From positions 1-21,059 of the forward strand of contig JANXTN010000085.1 in assembly GCA_025352435.1 (NCBI GenBank): a stretch of DNA of 21,059 bases, written 5' to 3'. This document shows, in pieces, positions 1 to 8,600 of this stretch; the stretch's first letter is position 1; each line of letters opens with the position of its first letter. Both the position numbers and the translations under genes were made by a program. Source of the stretch: Ferruginibacter sp. Its GTDB lineage: Bacteria; Bacteroidota; Bacteroidia; Chitinophagales; Chitinophagaceae. The notes under the pieces were generated by a model. That model saw nothing but the letters and a program-made list of their open reading frames with translations, had not been told where the DNA came from and ran no database searches.

Positions 1-136
1 GTTTTGAAATTGTTTTATGATCTAAACTGAAAACGTATTTTGAAATAAACGTTTCTTGATGATGGTGCTCAAGATGTGCATCGTGGTGAATATCTTGCTG
101 AACCGCTGTCTCATTCAATGTTATTACGTTGCTCAT
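1..136 (-). CDS. ctaD: Cytochrome c oxidase subunit I, N-terminal fragment (runs off the window)
   Basis: Only the first 45 codons are present; the gene continues beyond base 1. It starts with ATG at 136-134, 21 bases after the coxB stop. The visible peptide has a His-rich stretch (about residues 17-27) followed by KYVFSLDHKTISK, the conserved entry into the first helix of haem-copper oxidase subunit I, where the DHK(T/R)I segment is a family hallmark. The haem and CuB ligands lie outside the window. Position after coxB in the same operon agrees with an aa3-type terminal oxidase taking electrons from alternative complex III. The oxidase identity is secure; the exact subtype cannot be decided from this fragment. 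Confidence 0.9.
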   Translation of the reverse strand, partial: MSNVITLNETAVQQDIHHDAHLEHHHQETFISKYVFSLDHKTISK

Positions 137-157
137 AATTATTTTTTTTTAAATCTT

Positions 158-1201
158 TTAATTTTTTGCCGGTAAAACTGCTGCCAATGTTTTTGTAGAG
201 TCAGTTTTGGAGGGATCTTTATCGGGGAAGAGTGTAAAGTACTCAGGCTTTTGATCTGCTATCCATTTTTTGTATTCTTCAGGTTTTTCCACAACGATAA
301 TTCCTCTCATAGAAAAATGTCCCGCGCCACACATCTGGTCACAACTAATTTCATAAGTGAAATTTGGGTTTCCTGTGCGCACCTTCATTTCTTCTGTTGT
401 ATATTTTGGAGTAAACCAAAGTGTTGTTGGAATACCAGGTACTGCATCCATCTTCATTCTAAAATGCACTAAGCCCACATCATGTATTACATCTTGAGCA
501 CCTATAACCAATTTAACCGGAATACCAACTGGTAAATGCATCTGGGTTGTATGAATGTCATCCAAACTATTTACGTCATCAAAGTCAACTCCCAATATGT
601 TTCCTGAGGGCTTGTTGTAAAGTCTGTAATTCTTTTTACCTAAAATACCATCTTTACCGGGGTAGCGCATTTCCCATGCAAACTGGTGGCCGGTAATTTC
701 TACAGTTATAGCATTTGCGGGAGGATTGCCTGTTATTTTGAACCAGTTAATTAAACCAAATACCACAAGAATGGTAAGGAAAATTGCGGGAACAGTTGTC
801 CAAAGTAATTCAAGCTTTGTATTGTGTGGGAAGAAAAAGGCCTTCTTTCCTTCTTTCTCCTGGTATTTAAATGCAAACCAAAAAAGCAAAATTTGTGTGA
901 TTATAAAAATAAATCCTGTTACACCGATGGTGAGGTATAACATAAAATCTATTTTCTCGCCTTCTACAGATGCTGAGCCTTGAGGGAAAAGTGTTTTATG
1001 AAAGAACCATTCGTTACAAACGTACACCCCTATTAAGCCGAATATTAAAAAAGCTACTAGTAAAAAACCGTTTATTTTATTGTTTTGCTTTCTTGTTTTT
1101 TCTTCTCCCTTAAGTACGCTAACATACTCACTCGCTTTTGCGATCTGAAAAATGACCACAAAGACCATTATCACAATTGCCAATAAAAATAATTCTTTCA
1201 T
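158..1201 (-). CDS. coxB: Cytochrome c oxidase subunit II (CuA subunit)
   Basis: A 347-residue membrane protein that accepts electrons from cytochrome c through the binuclear CuA centre and passes them to subunit I. The periplasmic cupredoxin domain carries the CuA ligands: H240 in a DVIHDVGL context, then C287, C291, H295 and M298 in CDQMCGAGHFSM. The usual Glu of the C-x-E-x-C motif is Gln here (Q289). The HNTKLELLWTTVP segment (about 126-138) is the family signature before the second canonical helix. Four hydrophobic segments are visible (about 4-22, 45-62, 86-114, 133-154), against two in classical subunit II, so there is an N-terminal extension of about 80 residues. It is followed by ctaD and preceded by actF in the same direction. 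The C-terminal tail is Lys/Thr-rich. Confidence 0.95.
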   Translation of the reverse strand: MKELFLLAIVIMVFVVIFQIAKASEYVSVLKGEEKTRKQNNKINGFLLVAFLIFGLIGVYVCNEWFFHKTLFPQGSASVEGEKIDFMLYLTIGVTGFIFIITQILLFWFAFKYQEKEGKKAFFFPHNTKLELLWTTVPAIFLTILVVFGLINWFKITGNPPANAITVEITGHQFAWEMRYPGKDGILGKKNYRLYNKPSGNILGVDFDDVNSLDDIHTTQMHLPVGIPVKLVIGAQDVIHDVGLVHFRMKMDAVPGIPTTLWFTPKYTTEEMKVRTGNPNFTYEISCDQMCGAGHFSMRGIIVVEKPEEYKKWIADQKPEYFTLFPDKDPSKTDSTKTLAAVLPAKN

Positions 1202-1317
1202 TTCTGCTTTATTTGTACGATTGAAAGGTTTTGTTTCAACCAGTCGTTTTCTTAAAAATAGATATACAATTCCTACAAAAAACTGATGTTATTTCAGTAT
1301 ATAAATTTACGATGATT

Positions 1318-2604
1318 CTAAGTGTGGTGTATCATACTTTCCTTCAAGAAAGGATGATTTTTCGCAATTAGAGAATGCTTCGAAATGTAATTTCCAACAC
1401 CCCACATAATTACCCCAATAAACAAAGCTGCAATTCCAAATTCAAAAGGCATCAGTTCAAAATTTGGACCTACCGTACCGGGCATCACCATTTGGAAAAA
1501 ATCTATCCAGTGACCAAATATTATTAACACTGCTACAAATGTTACAACTGTCCAGTTTCTTTTTGTACTCTTTCTCATTAATATTAATAGGGGAGCTAAA
1601 AAGTTTACAATCAAATTAAAAAAGAATAAACCATAGTAAGGACCTGTCTTTGTAGCGTTGCCAATCCTATCAATAAAATAACGGGTTTCTTCCGGTTGAT
1701 TGCTATACCAGATAAGCATGTACTGGTCAAACCAAAGATATGCCCAGAAAACAGAGAAGGCGAACATGAACTTGCCAATATCATGCAAATGTTCTTCTGT
1801 TACATATTCCAGTTCGCCTCGGTTTTTTAAATAGATTACGAAGACAGCAATTAATGAAAGCCCTGAAACGAACGTACTTGCAAAAGTGTACCAGCTATAC
1901 ATAGTGCTGTACCAGTGTGTATCTATACTCATCAACCATAACCAGGGCACAGTAGAAGCAACACTTAATCCAAAAAACACTACGAAGAAAGATGCATAAG
2001 TAAAATTTGAATCCATCCATTTTTTTGCCTGCACATGATCCATTGGGCCTTCATCATCTGAATTTAAACTCAGAGAACGCATCTTACGACCTAACAAACT
2101 CCAAAGACCGATAGAAAGTGCCGACCATACAAGAAAAAATGTTGGATTTAAGAACCCATGCTTTCCATTTAATATTTTATCGAATGTGCCTGTGCCTTTT
2201 ACATAAAGATTAGGATCTAACCAATGGTAAATGTCTGTACGACCTCCTAATACAATTGCCAAAAGAATAATAAAAGTAATAAGCCCTAACACGGGTACTA
2301 CGCTTGAAATTGCTTCAGATACCCGACGCATAGCTACTTGCCAGCCACCCATAGCCAATGTTGTAATGCATATAAAAAACATTGCCGTATTGGCCGTAAG
2401 CAACCAATACACACTATTTTGTAGTAATACTGCCCAAAACCTTGTTCCATTTACATCTGCCTGTGCTCCCGCTTCGTGGTGAACAGGATGTGCAAATGGA
2501 TGAAACATAATAAAACCATATAGCACAGCAAGTAAACCTGCGACGATCAAGCCCCATGTCCATTTTTTATAGCTTCCCGGTAAATCAAATTGGTTATTGT
2601 TCAT
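1318..2604 (-). CDS. actF: Alternative complex III membrane subunit ActF
   Basis: A 428-residue polytopic membrane protein (about ten hydrophobic segments) recognised as ActF of the quinol:cytochrome c oxidoreductase called alternative complex III. ActF is known to resemble NrfD/PsrC-type ActC and to build the membrane core with it. The sequence shows alternating helices with polar loops, for example a Trp-rich loop near residues 233-243 and a His/Asp-rich loop near 271-278. It contains no cofactor-binding Cys motif, as expected. It is the last act gene, 37 bases after actE and 116 bases before coxB. The longer gap before coxB has no clear terminator, so read-through into the oxidase genes is likely. 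Assignment rests on family resemblance and operon position. Confidence 0.9.
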   Translation of the reverse strand: MNNNQFDLPGSYKKWTWGLIVAGLLAVLYGFIMFHPFAHPVHHEAGAQADVNGTRFWAVLLQNSVYWLLTANTAMFFICITTLAMGGWQVAMRRVSEAISSVVPVLGLITFIILLAIVLGGRTDIYHWLDPNLYVKGTGTFDKILNGKHGFLNPTFFLVWSALSIGLWSLLGRKMRSLSLNSDDEGPMDHVQAKKWMDSNFTYASFFVVFFGLSVASTVPWLWLMSIDTHWYSTMYSWYTFASTFVSGLSLIAVFVIYLKNRGELEYVTEEHLHDIGKFMFAFSVFWAYLWFDQYMLIWYSNQPEETRYFIDRIGNATKTGPYYGLFFFNLIVNFLAPLLILMRKSTKRNWTVVTFVAVLIIFGHWIDFFQMVMPGTVGPNFELMPFEFGIAALFIGVIMWGVGNYISKHSLIAKNHPFLKESMIHHT

Positions 2605-2641
2605 TTAATACTTTTTTATTGGGCTTAAATATTTTTACTAA

Positions 2642-3292
2642 TTATATTTTTTTGGCTGTTGTATCTTTTGTTGCCGCCGAAGATGTAGAATCTTTGTTTG
2701 GTTGTAAGGTTCTTATGTATTTTACAATCATCCAGCGTTGGGCCCTTGTAACCTGTGACGAATATGGACCCATTAAACCTTTACCGTAGGTAATGGAATG
2801 AAACATAGTACCATCAGCCATTTTTACATAGGCATCCGCAGTTAGATTTGCTACACCACCTACATATCCGCCGCTTGCAATAGGTCCGTTGGCTACACCT
2901 GTAGCACCATGGCAAATGGCACAGTTTACATTGAATAATCTACCTGCTTCTGCCATTTGTGCTTTGGTTATTACAATTGAGTCGTAAGGGTTTTTTACCA
3001 TGCTGCTCATTTTGTAACCATTGCTATCATTTGGCAAAGTGTAAGGAAATAATTCTCCTCTTTTTATTGTGCCCGCGGGTGGGAGGTTATTAAAAAATAT
3101 CATATCTCCTCCTTTCTTAAACATATCCATTGTAAACTTTACACTGTCTCGTTTTGCATAACTTTCGTAGGCTCTGCTGTAAGCCATGTCAGGCATGTAA
3201 ACTTTACCTGGCTCCCGTTTGCTGTCACAACCGGAAAAAATAAAAGCTGCTGTTACAATGGTTGCAGGTATTATATGTGTAAGTAGTTTCAT
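2642..3292 (-). CDS. actE: Alternative complex III monohaem cytochrome c lipoprotein ActE
   Basis: A 216-residue class I cytochrome c. A lipoprotein signal ends in FSGC, so Cys22 should be lipidated and the protein held on the periplasmic face. One haem c site is visible, C124-A-I-C127-H128, followed by a Gly-rich loop and the GKGLMGPY segment that supplies the likely distal Met; RWMIVKYIRTLQ is the usual C-terminal helix. In the Act complex, ActE carries electrons from the ActA haems toward the oxidase. The last 20 residues or so are Thr/Ser/Lys-rich and look disordered. It lies between actD (55 bases upstream) and actF (37 bases downstream), consistent with one transcript. Confidence 0.92.
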   Translation of the reverse strand: MKLLTHIIPATIVTAAFIFSGCDSKREPGKVYMPDMAYSRAYESYAKRDSVKFTMDMFKKGGDMIFFNNLPPAGTIKRGELFPYTLPNDSNGYKMSSMVKNPYDSIVITKAQMAEAGRLFNVNCAICHGATGVANGPIASGGYVGGVANLTADAYVKMADGTMFHSITYGKGLMGPYSSQVTRAQRWMIVKYIRTLQPNKDSTSSAATKDTTAKKI

Positions 3293-3310
3293 TTTTAAAA
3301 ATTGTCCTTA

Positions 3311-3352
3311 TGGCCATCTAAGGCCAATTAAATTTTACAAGTGTAATTTAAT
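3311..3352. repeat. Two small inverted repeats in the actD-actE gap
   Basis: TGGCC at 3311-3315 pairs with GGCCA at 3322-3326 across a six-base loop. Next to it, an AT-rich imperfect inverted repeat spans about 3326-3352, including the actD stop codon. On the transcript (minus strand) both would fold in the gap between actD and actE. They are short and may be chance; a role in mRNA processing is only a guess. Confidence 0.3.
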
Positions 3353-3935
3353 ATCCTAATTCTTCTCTGTAAAGCTGCTGTTCCTTATCATATCTTCCAA
3401 GCCACCATCCTGTTTCTGCTACCTGCACATTAATTTCTTTGGCTCCGGCATTCTGCAGAAATTCTTGTACTTCCAAATCATTTGTTTTATCTGTGCATTC
3501 AATCACCATTACAAAATGATCATCTGTAGATCGTGGACTAAAATGATGCTTTTTTACAAAAGGCGATAATTGGCATAAATAACAAAAAGTAAGTACCATA
3601 CCTACTGCAGAAAACAACACTGTAAGTTCAAACGTAATAGGGATCCAAGCCGGTAGCGCAAAATGGGGCTTTCCGCCAATGTTCAAGGGCCAGTCTTTTG
3701 TGAAAACCCAGCTTATGAAAGTAAGGGCGGTTGTAGTTCCTGTAATTGCGTAAATAAAACCGGCAGTGTGTATGCTTGTTTCTCTTAAGCCCATTGCATG
3801 GTCTAAACCATGCACAGGGAAAGGAGTATAAACATCATGAATTTTGTACCCGGCTTTTCTTACATTTTTTACAGCGGGAAAAAGCACCTCTTCATCGTCA
3901 AATGATCCTACCACAAATTTTTTAATTCCACTCAT
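3348..3935 (-). CDS. actD: Alternative complex III membrane subunit ActD (DUF3341 family)
   Basis: A 195-residue protein with a soluble N-terminal part (about 1-55), two membrane helices (about 57-78 and 97-122) and a soluble C-terminal part, the architecture of ActD. The motif run DVYTPFPVHGLDHAMGL (about 34-50) is typical of DUF3341/ActD proteins, as are the PAWIPITFE segment before the second helix and the SPRSTDDHFVM segment after it. No cofactor motif is present. ActD is a structural part of the quinol:cytochrome c oxidoreductase. It lies 135 bases after actC and 55 bases before actE; the gap upstream contains three palindromes. Confidence 0.9.
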   Translation of the reverse strand: MSGIKKFVVGSFDDEEVLFPAVKNVRKAGYKIHDVYTPFPVHGLDHAMGLRETSIHTAGFIYAITGTTTALTFISWVFTKDWPLNIGGKPHFALPAWIPITFELTVLFSAVGMVLTFCYLCQLSPFVKKHHFSPRSTDDHFVMVIECTDKTNDLEVQEFLQNAGAKEINVQVAETGWWLGRYDKEQQLYREELGY

Positions 3936-3954
3936 AGATTATTGTTTTCTATGG

Positions 3955-3968
3955 ACTTTGTCCAAAGT
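3955..3968. repeat. Perfect 6-bp palindrome upstream of actD
   Basis: ACTTTG and CAAAGT form perfect arms around a two-base centre, about 20 bases before the actD start codon in the transcript direction. It could be a small protein-binding site or a chance palindrome. It is the first of three inverted repeats in the 135-base actC-actD gap. Confidence 0.35.
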
Positions 3969-3978
3969 TATTCGAGTT

Positions 3979-3995
3979 AAACCCCTTCGGGATTT
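3979..3995 (-). repeat. Short hairpin, AAATCCC/GGGGTTT type
   Basis: On the minus (transcribed) strand, AAATCCC and GGGGTTT form a 7-bp stem with one G-T pair and a GAA loop. It shares the pattern AAATCCC...GGGG, followed by TTAA, with the larger hairpin at 4038-4060, which suggests two members of one small palindromic repeat family. It has no U-run, so it does not look like an intrinsic terminator. Confidence 0.45.
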
Positions 3996-4037
3996 ATTAC
4001 AAACTATATTATTTATCCTCTACTCAATCTCCTAATT

Positions 4038-4060
4038 AAGCCCCTCCTGCGGAGGGATTT
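4038..4060 (-). repeat. GC-rich hairpin after actC (REP-like palindrome)
   Basis: CCCTCC and GGAGGG pair perfectly around a three-base loop, with weaker pairing outside (AAG/TTT flanks). It lies 11-33 bases after the actC stop codon in the transcript. There is no U-run behind it, so a processing or stabilising structure, or a dispersed palindromic repeat, is more likely than a full terminator; the operon continues into actD. Repeat copies elsewhere in the genome cannot be tested here. Confidence 0.5.
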
Positions 4061-4070
4061 GGGAAGGCTC

Positions 4071-5522
4071 TCAATGAGCATGCTCAACCTCTTCAATATA
4101 AAATTTTTCCGCATCTGCTTTTTCAATGCTACTCATTTTCACTTTATAATTTTCACCACTGGTTTTTAAAATTGATTTGATCTCTGCTACCGCAATAACC
4201 GGGAAATATTTTGCAAAGAAGAAAAAGCAAGTAAAGAACAACCCAAACGTACCAAGGTAAAAACCAATTTCATAAATACTTGGGCTGTAATAAGTACTCC
4301 AACTCGATGGTAAAAAATCTCTGTAAACAGAAGTTACAATGATTACGAAACGCTCGTACCACATACCCACGTTCACAATAATGCTCATAAAGAAAGTAAC
4401 GGTAACATTCCTTCTTAATTTTTTACTCCAAAACAACTGTGGAGATACTACGTTACAGAACATCATAAGGTAATAACTCCAACCGTAAGGGCTGAATATG
4501 TTTCCTCTGTTTTGAAAAAAAGCATGAATTTCATATGGATTTTGACCGTACCATGCGATAAACAATTCAGTGAGGTAAGCAATACCCACAATACTTCCGG
4601 TGAGAACGATTACTTTGTTCATTGCCTCAATGTGACCGATGGTAATATAATCCTGAAGGCTTAAAACTTTTCTTACAATGATCAGCAATGTTTGCACCAT
4701 TGCAAAACCCGAGAAGATTGCTCCGGCTACGAAATATGGTGGAAAAATAGTTGTATGCCAACCTGGTACTACAGAGGTTGCAAAGTCAAATGATACAATT
4801 GTATGTACAGAAAGTACAAGTGGTGTACTTAAACCTGCCAATACCAATGATAAAGATTCAAAACGCTGCCAGTGCTTTGTGCTACCGGTCCACCCAAATG
4901 CTGCAATACCATACATCATTTTGCGAAATTTCGTTTTTGCTCTGTCTCTTACTGTTGCAAAATCAGGTAACAAGCCAGAATACCAGAATAATAAGGAAAC
5001 GGTAAAATATGTTGATATCGCAAACACATCCCACAAAAGCGGCGAGTTAAAATTCACCCATAAAGGACCACGAGTATTAGGGTAAGGCAATACAAAAAAT
5101 GCCATCCACACACGACCCATGTGCCAAATTGGAAACTGCCCTGCACATATAACCGCAAAAATAGTCATCGCCTCTGCCGCACGGTTTACACCTGTTCTCC
5201 AACCTTGTCTGAATAGTAAAAGAATAGCAGAAATCAATGTACCTGCGTGACCAATACCTACCCACCAAACGAAATTGGTAATATCCCATCCCCATCCAAT
5301 TGTTTTATTAAGGTTCCACTGACCAATACCATAAGTAACCTCCCTGTAAATACTGTAAACCCCAAACATAAGTAAGGCTACACTTATGTAGAAACCAATG
5401 TACCAAAGCCTCCCAGGCTTCATTTCAATAGGGCTGATGATATCTTCAGTTACTTGGTGATAGTCTTTATTACCATCTACCAACGGCTCCCTTTGTTGTG
5501 ACTCGTACTTAAGTAATGACAT
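4071..5522 (-). CDS. actC: Alternative complex III quinol-oxidising membrane subunit ActC (NrfD/PsrC-like)
   Basis: A polytopic protein of 483 residues from the chosen start, with about ten membrane helices, homologous to NrfD/PsrC subunits of the complex iron-sulfur molybdoenzyme superfamily. ActC is the main quinol-binding membrane subunit of alternative complex III and passes electrons to the ActB iron-sulfur domain. Recognised segments include REPLVDGNKDYHQVTEDI near the N-terminus, FVWWVGIGHAGTLISA (about 81-96) and IWHMGR, all typical of ActC. An in-frame ATG ten codons earlier (5552) is less likely, because those extra codons fall inside a heptamer array (5529-5563) and add a non-conserved leader. 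Spacing to actB is about 100 bases. The Cys-free core fits the family. Confidence 0.93.
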   Translation of the reverse strand: MSLLKYESQQREPLVDGNKDYHQVTEDIISPIEMKPGRLWYIGFYISVALLMFGVYSIYREVTYGIGQWNLNKTIGWGWDITNFVWWVGIGHAGTLISAILLLFRQGWRTGVNRAAEAMTIFAVICAGQFPIWHMGRVWMAFFVLPYPNTRGPLWVNFNSPLLWDVFAISTYFTVSLLFWYSGLLPDFATVRDRAKTKFRKMMYGIAAFGWTGSTKHWQRFESLSLVLAGLSTPLVLSVHTIVSFDFATSVVPGWHTTIFPPYFVAGAIFSGFAMVQTLLIIVRKVLSLQDYITIGHIEAMNKVIVLTGSIVGIAYLTELFIAWYGQNPYEIHAFFQNRGNIFSPYGWSYYLMMFCNVVSPQLFWSKKLRRNVTVTFFMSIIVNVGMWYERFVIIVTSVYRDFLPSSWSTYYSPSIYEIGFYLGTFGLFFTCFFFFAKYFPVIAVAEIKSILKTSGENYKVKMSSIEKADAEKFYIEEVEHAH

Positions 5523-5528
5523 ATTTAC

Positions 5529-5563
5529 TATTAGATTTAAGATATTAGACACAAGATTTGAGA
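5529..5563. repeat. Five-unit tandem array with 7-base period, units ending AGA
   Basis: Starting at 5529, five consecutive 7-base units each end in AGA (TATTAGA occurs twice; the others vary in the first four bases), with a sixth degenerate unit to 5570. The phase is kept without insertions. The array lies in the actB-actC gap just before the preferred actC start. A fixed period with changing unit sequence is also seen at three other places in the window. Confidence 0.7.
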
Positions 5564-5624
5564 CTTGAATCTTTCTCTATATTTATTTTATTATTTTTTC
5601 CCAATAACAGAAATTCTGCTTTCT

Positions 5625-8600
5625 TTAATGCGCTGCTTCTACTGCTTTCTCTTCTTTCTGTCCAACTTCCTTTCCTTCGGTTAAATTCCCTTTTTCGTGT
5701 TCTACTTCGTTACCATTGTTCACCTCTCTATCTGTATTTCTTACTTTGGCCAGGTAACTTACATTTGGAAGAACGTGTAGTTGTTCCAACACATAAAAAT
5801 TACGGTTTACCTGTTCTACATTTCTGATTTTATAAACATCACTTTGTTTATCATTCACATTACCAAAAGTGATGGCGTTAGCAGGACAAGCCTGCGCACA
5901 TGCTACTTTTACGTTGCGAACCAAGGTTGGATCCTGTTGTTTTTTCGCTTCTAATTTGCTATCCTGCAAACGTTGTACGCAGAAAGAACATTTTTCAATA
6001 ACACCACGAGATCTAACTGTTACATCGGGATTTAATACCATTCTTGTAAGATCATCATTCATTTGATACATCACTTCATTGGTATCTACCCCTACAAGCG
6101 CATTTTGATTGTCTTTAAAACTATCCGCTCCATTGTAATCTAGCCAGTTAAAACGACGTACTTTATATGGACAGTTGTTTGCACAATATCTTGTACCTAT
6201 ACAACGGTTGTAAGTCATTTGGTTTAAACCTTCGCTGCTGTGGTTTGTAGCAGCAACAGGACAAACATTTTCACAAGGAGCATTATCGCAATGCTGACAA
6301 AGCATCGGCTGAAATATAACATCCGGATTTTCTAAATCTCCAGTGAAATACCTATCTATACGCAACCAGTGCATTTCATGTGCACGTTGCACCTGAATTT
6401 TACCAACAACACTTACATTATTTTCTGCATTGCATGCTACTACGCAAGCACTGCAACCAGTGCAGGTGTTTAAGTCAATGCTCATTCCCCACTTAATTCC
6501 CGGCTTATCGAAATCAGGGTATTGCGTTGCATCCTTTACGAAATCTGTTTTACCGCTAGGTGTTATGAGTGATCTTTCATGACGAGGCTCAGCAAGTAAC
6601 TCCTTTGGATCACTTGTGAAAGATGCAAGATTGGTTTCGTAAATTACAGGGCGGCCTTCAGTAAAACCGTGCACCTGCGTTTGTGCCAATGGATAAGTAT
6701 CGCTGGTTTTTTCAATTGTAGCAGGAGAGGAATAAGAAAAAGAAGTTCCATCCCAACCTGTAAATACATAAGCATTTTGGCCGGCACCAAAAGCGGCACG
6801 ACCTATTCTTTCTAAATTTATTTCTTTTGTTGCTGTTGCATTGCCACGACCATAACCAACTGCTATTGCAATTGTATTCGCATTTAGACCCGGAATAATT
6901 AAAACAGGTAAACTAAGCGTCTTTCCATTTACTGTAACTTTCATTACAGGCTTTTCAGGATGCACTTCATACTTATCTGCGTCTTTTTTATTAGGATTTG
7001 TGACATCAAAATTGAAAAGGTTTTTGGCCATTGATGGTGCTACCATTGCGTAGTTGTCCCAGGTTACCTTTGTTATGGGATCCGGCAATTCCTGTAGCCA
7101 AGGATTATTAGCCTGACTACCTGTACCCATTCCTATTTTCTGGTAAAGCACCACTTCGTGTTCGCCCGTCTTCACTGCTGCAATCTTAGCTGCTGCTGCG
7201 GCTACACTGCCGCCATTATAAGCACCACCTGTTGCAATTGCTGTTCCCGTTGTTTCAATAACACCATCCTGCAAGGCTTTGTCCCACTTATCTATCGATA
7301 CCAATTTTGTAGCCCAATATTTTTTAAAATAGCTTTCGTAAGCATCAGTAATTTCAGGTATTGTACCTTGTACATATCCTTTCGGAACACTGTCTTTTGC
7401 AACAACGGGTGCTACTATTGCACCACCGCTCCAGTTCAGTAAAGATGTCTGGAATGGTCTTGTTTTAAATAATGGATTGATGATAGGTTGTATCAAACTC
7501 ACATAACCGGAAACCGCTTCTGCGTCGCCCCAACTTTCCAACCAATGGTTGCTTGGTAAAATATATTTACACAGTTCTGTAGTTTCATCCATTGTTGAGT
7601 TGAACGAAACAGACACCGGCAATTTCAATAATGATTCTGCAAACTTTTTACCATCTGCATAGGTATAAACAGGATTACAATCGTAGACTAATAATGCACC
7701 CACGTTGCCTGCATTCATATCTGCTGCAAGCGTAACTATATCGGTGTCTATACCCTTTCTAATGTTAGCAGTATTGCTCCAGTTTATAGTTGTGCCGTTT
7801 GCGCCAATTGCTTCATTTATTGCATTTACAATTAACTGAACATTTACATCATTACTACCACACACAACTAAGGAAGTTCCTTTTCCTGCAGAAAGCAAAG
7901 CTGCAGTTTGTTCTATACCTTTTGTAAGTCTTGCATCTTTAAAAGTGGGCGCTGTTACTGCTCCACCTAATTTTGCCAGCAATGCCAATGCTACGTTACC
8001 TGTTTCGGAAGGTTTGTGTGTATATCGATCGTCGGCATTGCTACCGGTCATACTCATCATACTTTCAAAATGAATATGACGGCTTAACTCCGGTTTTCCT
8101 GCCTTTACTTTTTTGTTTTCAGCATACTGTCTGCTGTATTCTGTTGTGCTTAACCAAGTACCTAAAAAATCAGCCCCTAAGCTCACAATGTTTTTTGCCT
8201 TATCAAAACGGTACTGAGGCAAAGCTTTTTTACCATAACTAGCCTCATTGGCCAATAACATACCACTGTAACTTACTGCATCGTACTGCACATGACGGCT
8301 TCCCGGGTATTTCGCCAGAAACTCAGTAATCAATTGAAGGGTAGAAGGTGAATGTATGGTTGAGGTAAGCAAAACAATAGGCTTACCTGCAATGCCTGAC
8401 ATTGCCGTAGAAATTATTTTATCGAAATTCTCAAAACTTGTTATTTCTTTAAACTGATCACCGCTTTTTTGCAAAGGGTGACGTAAACGGGTTGGATCAT
8501 ATAAATCCAAAATAGAAGCCTGTGCCTGTGCACTCGTTCCACCTTTTGTAATGGAAGAGAGTTCATTCCCTTCTATTTTAATTGGGCGGCCGTCTCTTTG

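Noticed and set aside
4038..4060. Intrinsic terminator after actC
   Set aside because: The stem is good but no U-run follows, and the operon must continue to actD-actF for the complex to be made.
4678..5085. Open frames of 70-135 codons on the strand opposite or in other frames of actC and other long genes
   Set aside because: They overlap strongly conserved genes, have no recognisable family and no start signals, and are typical antisense or out-of-frame open frames.
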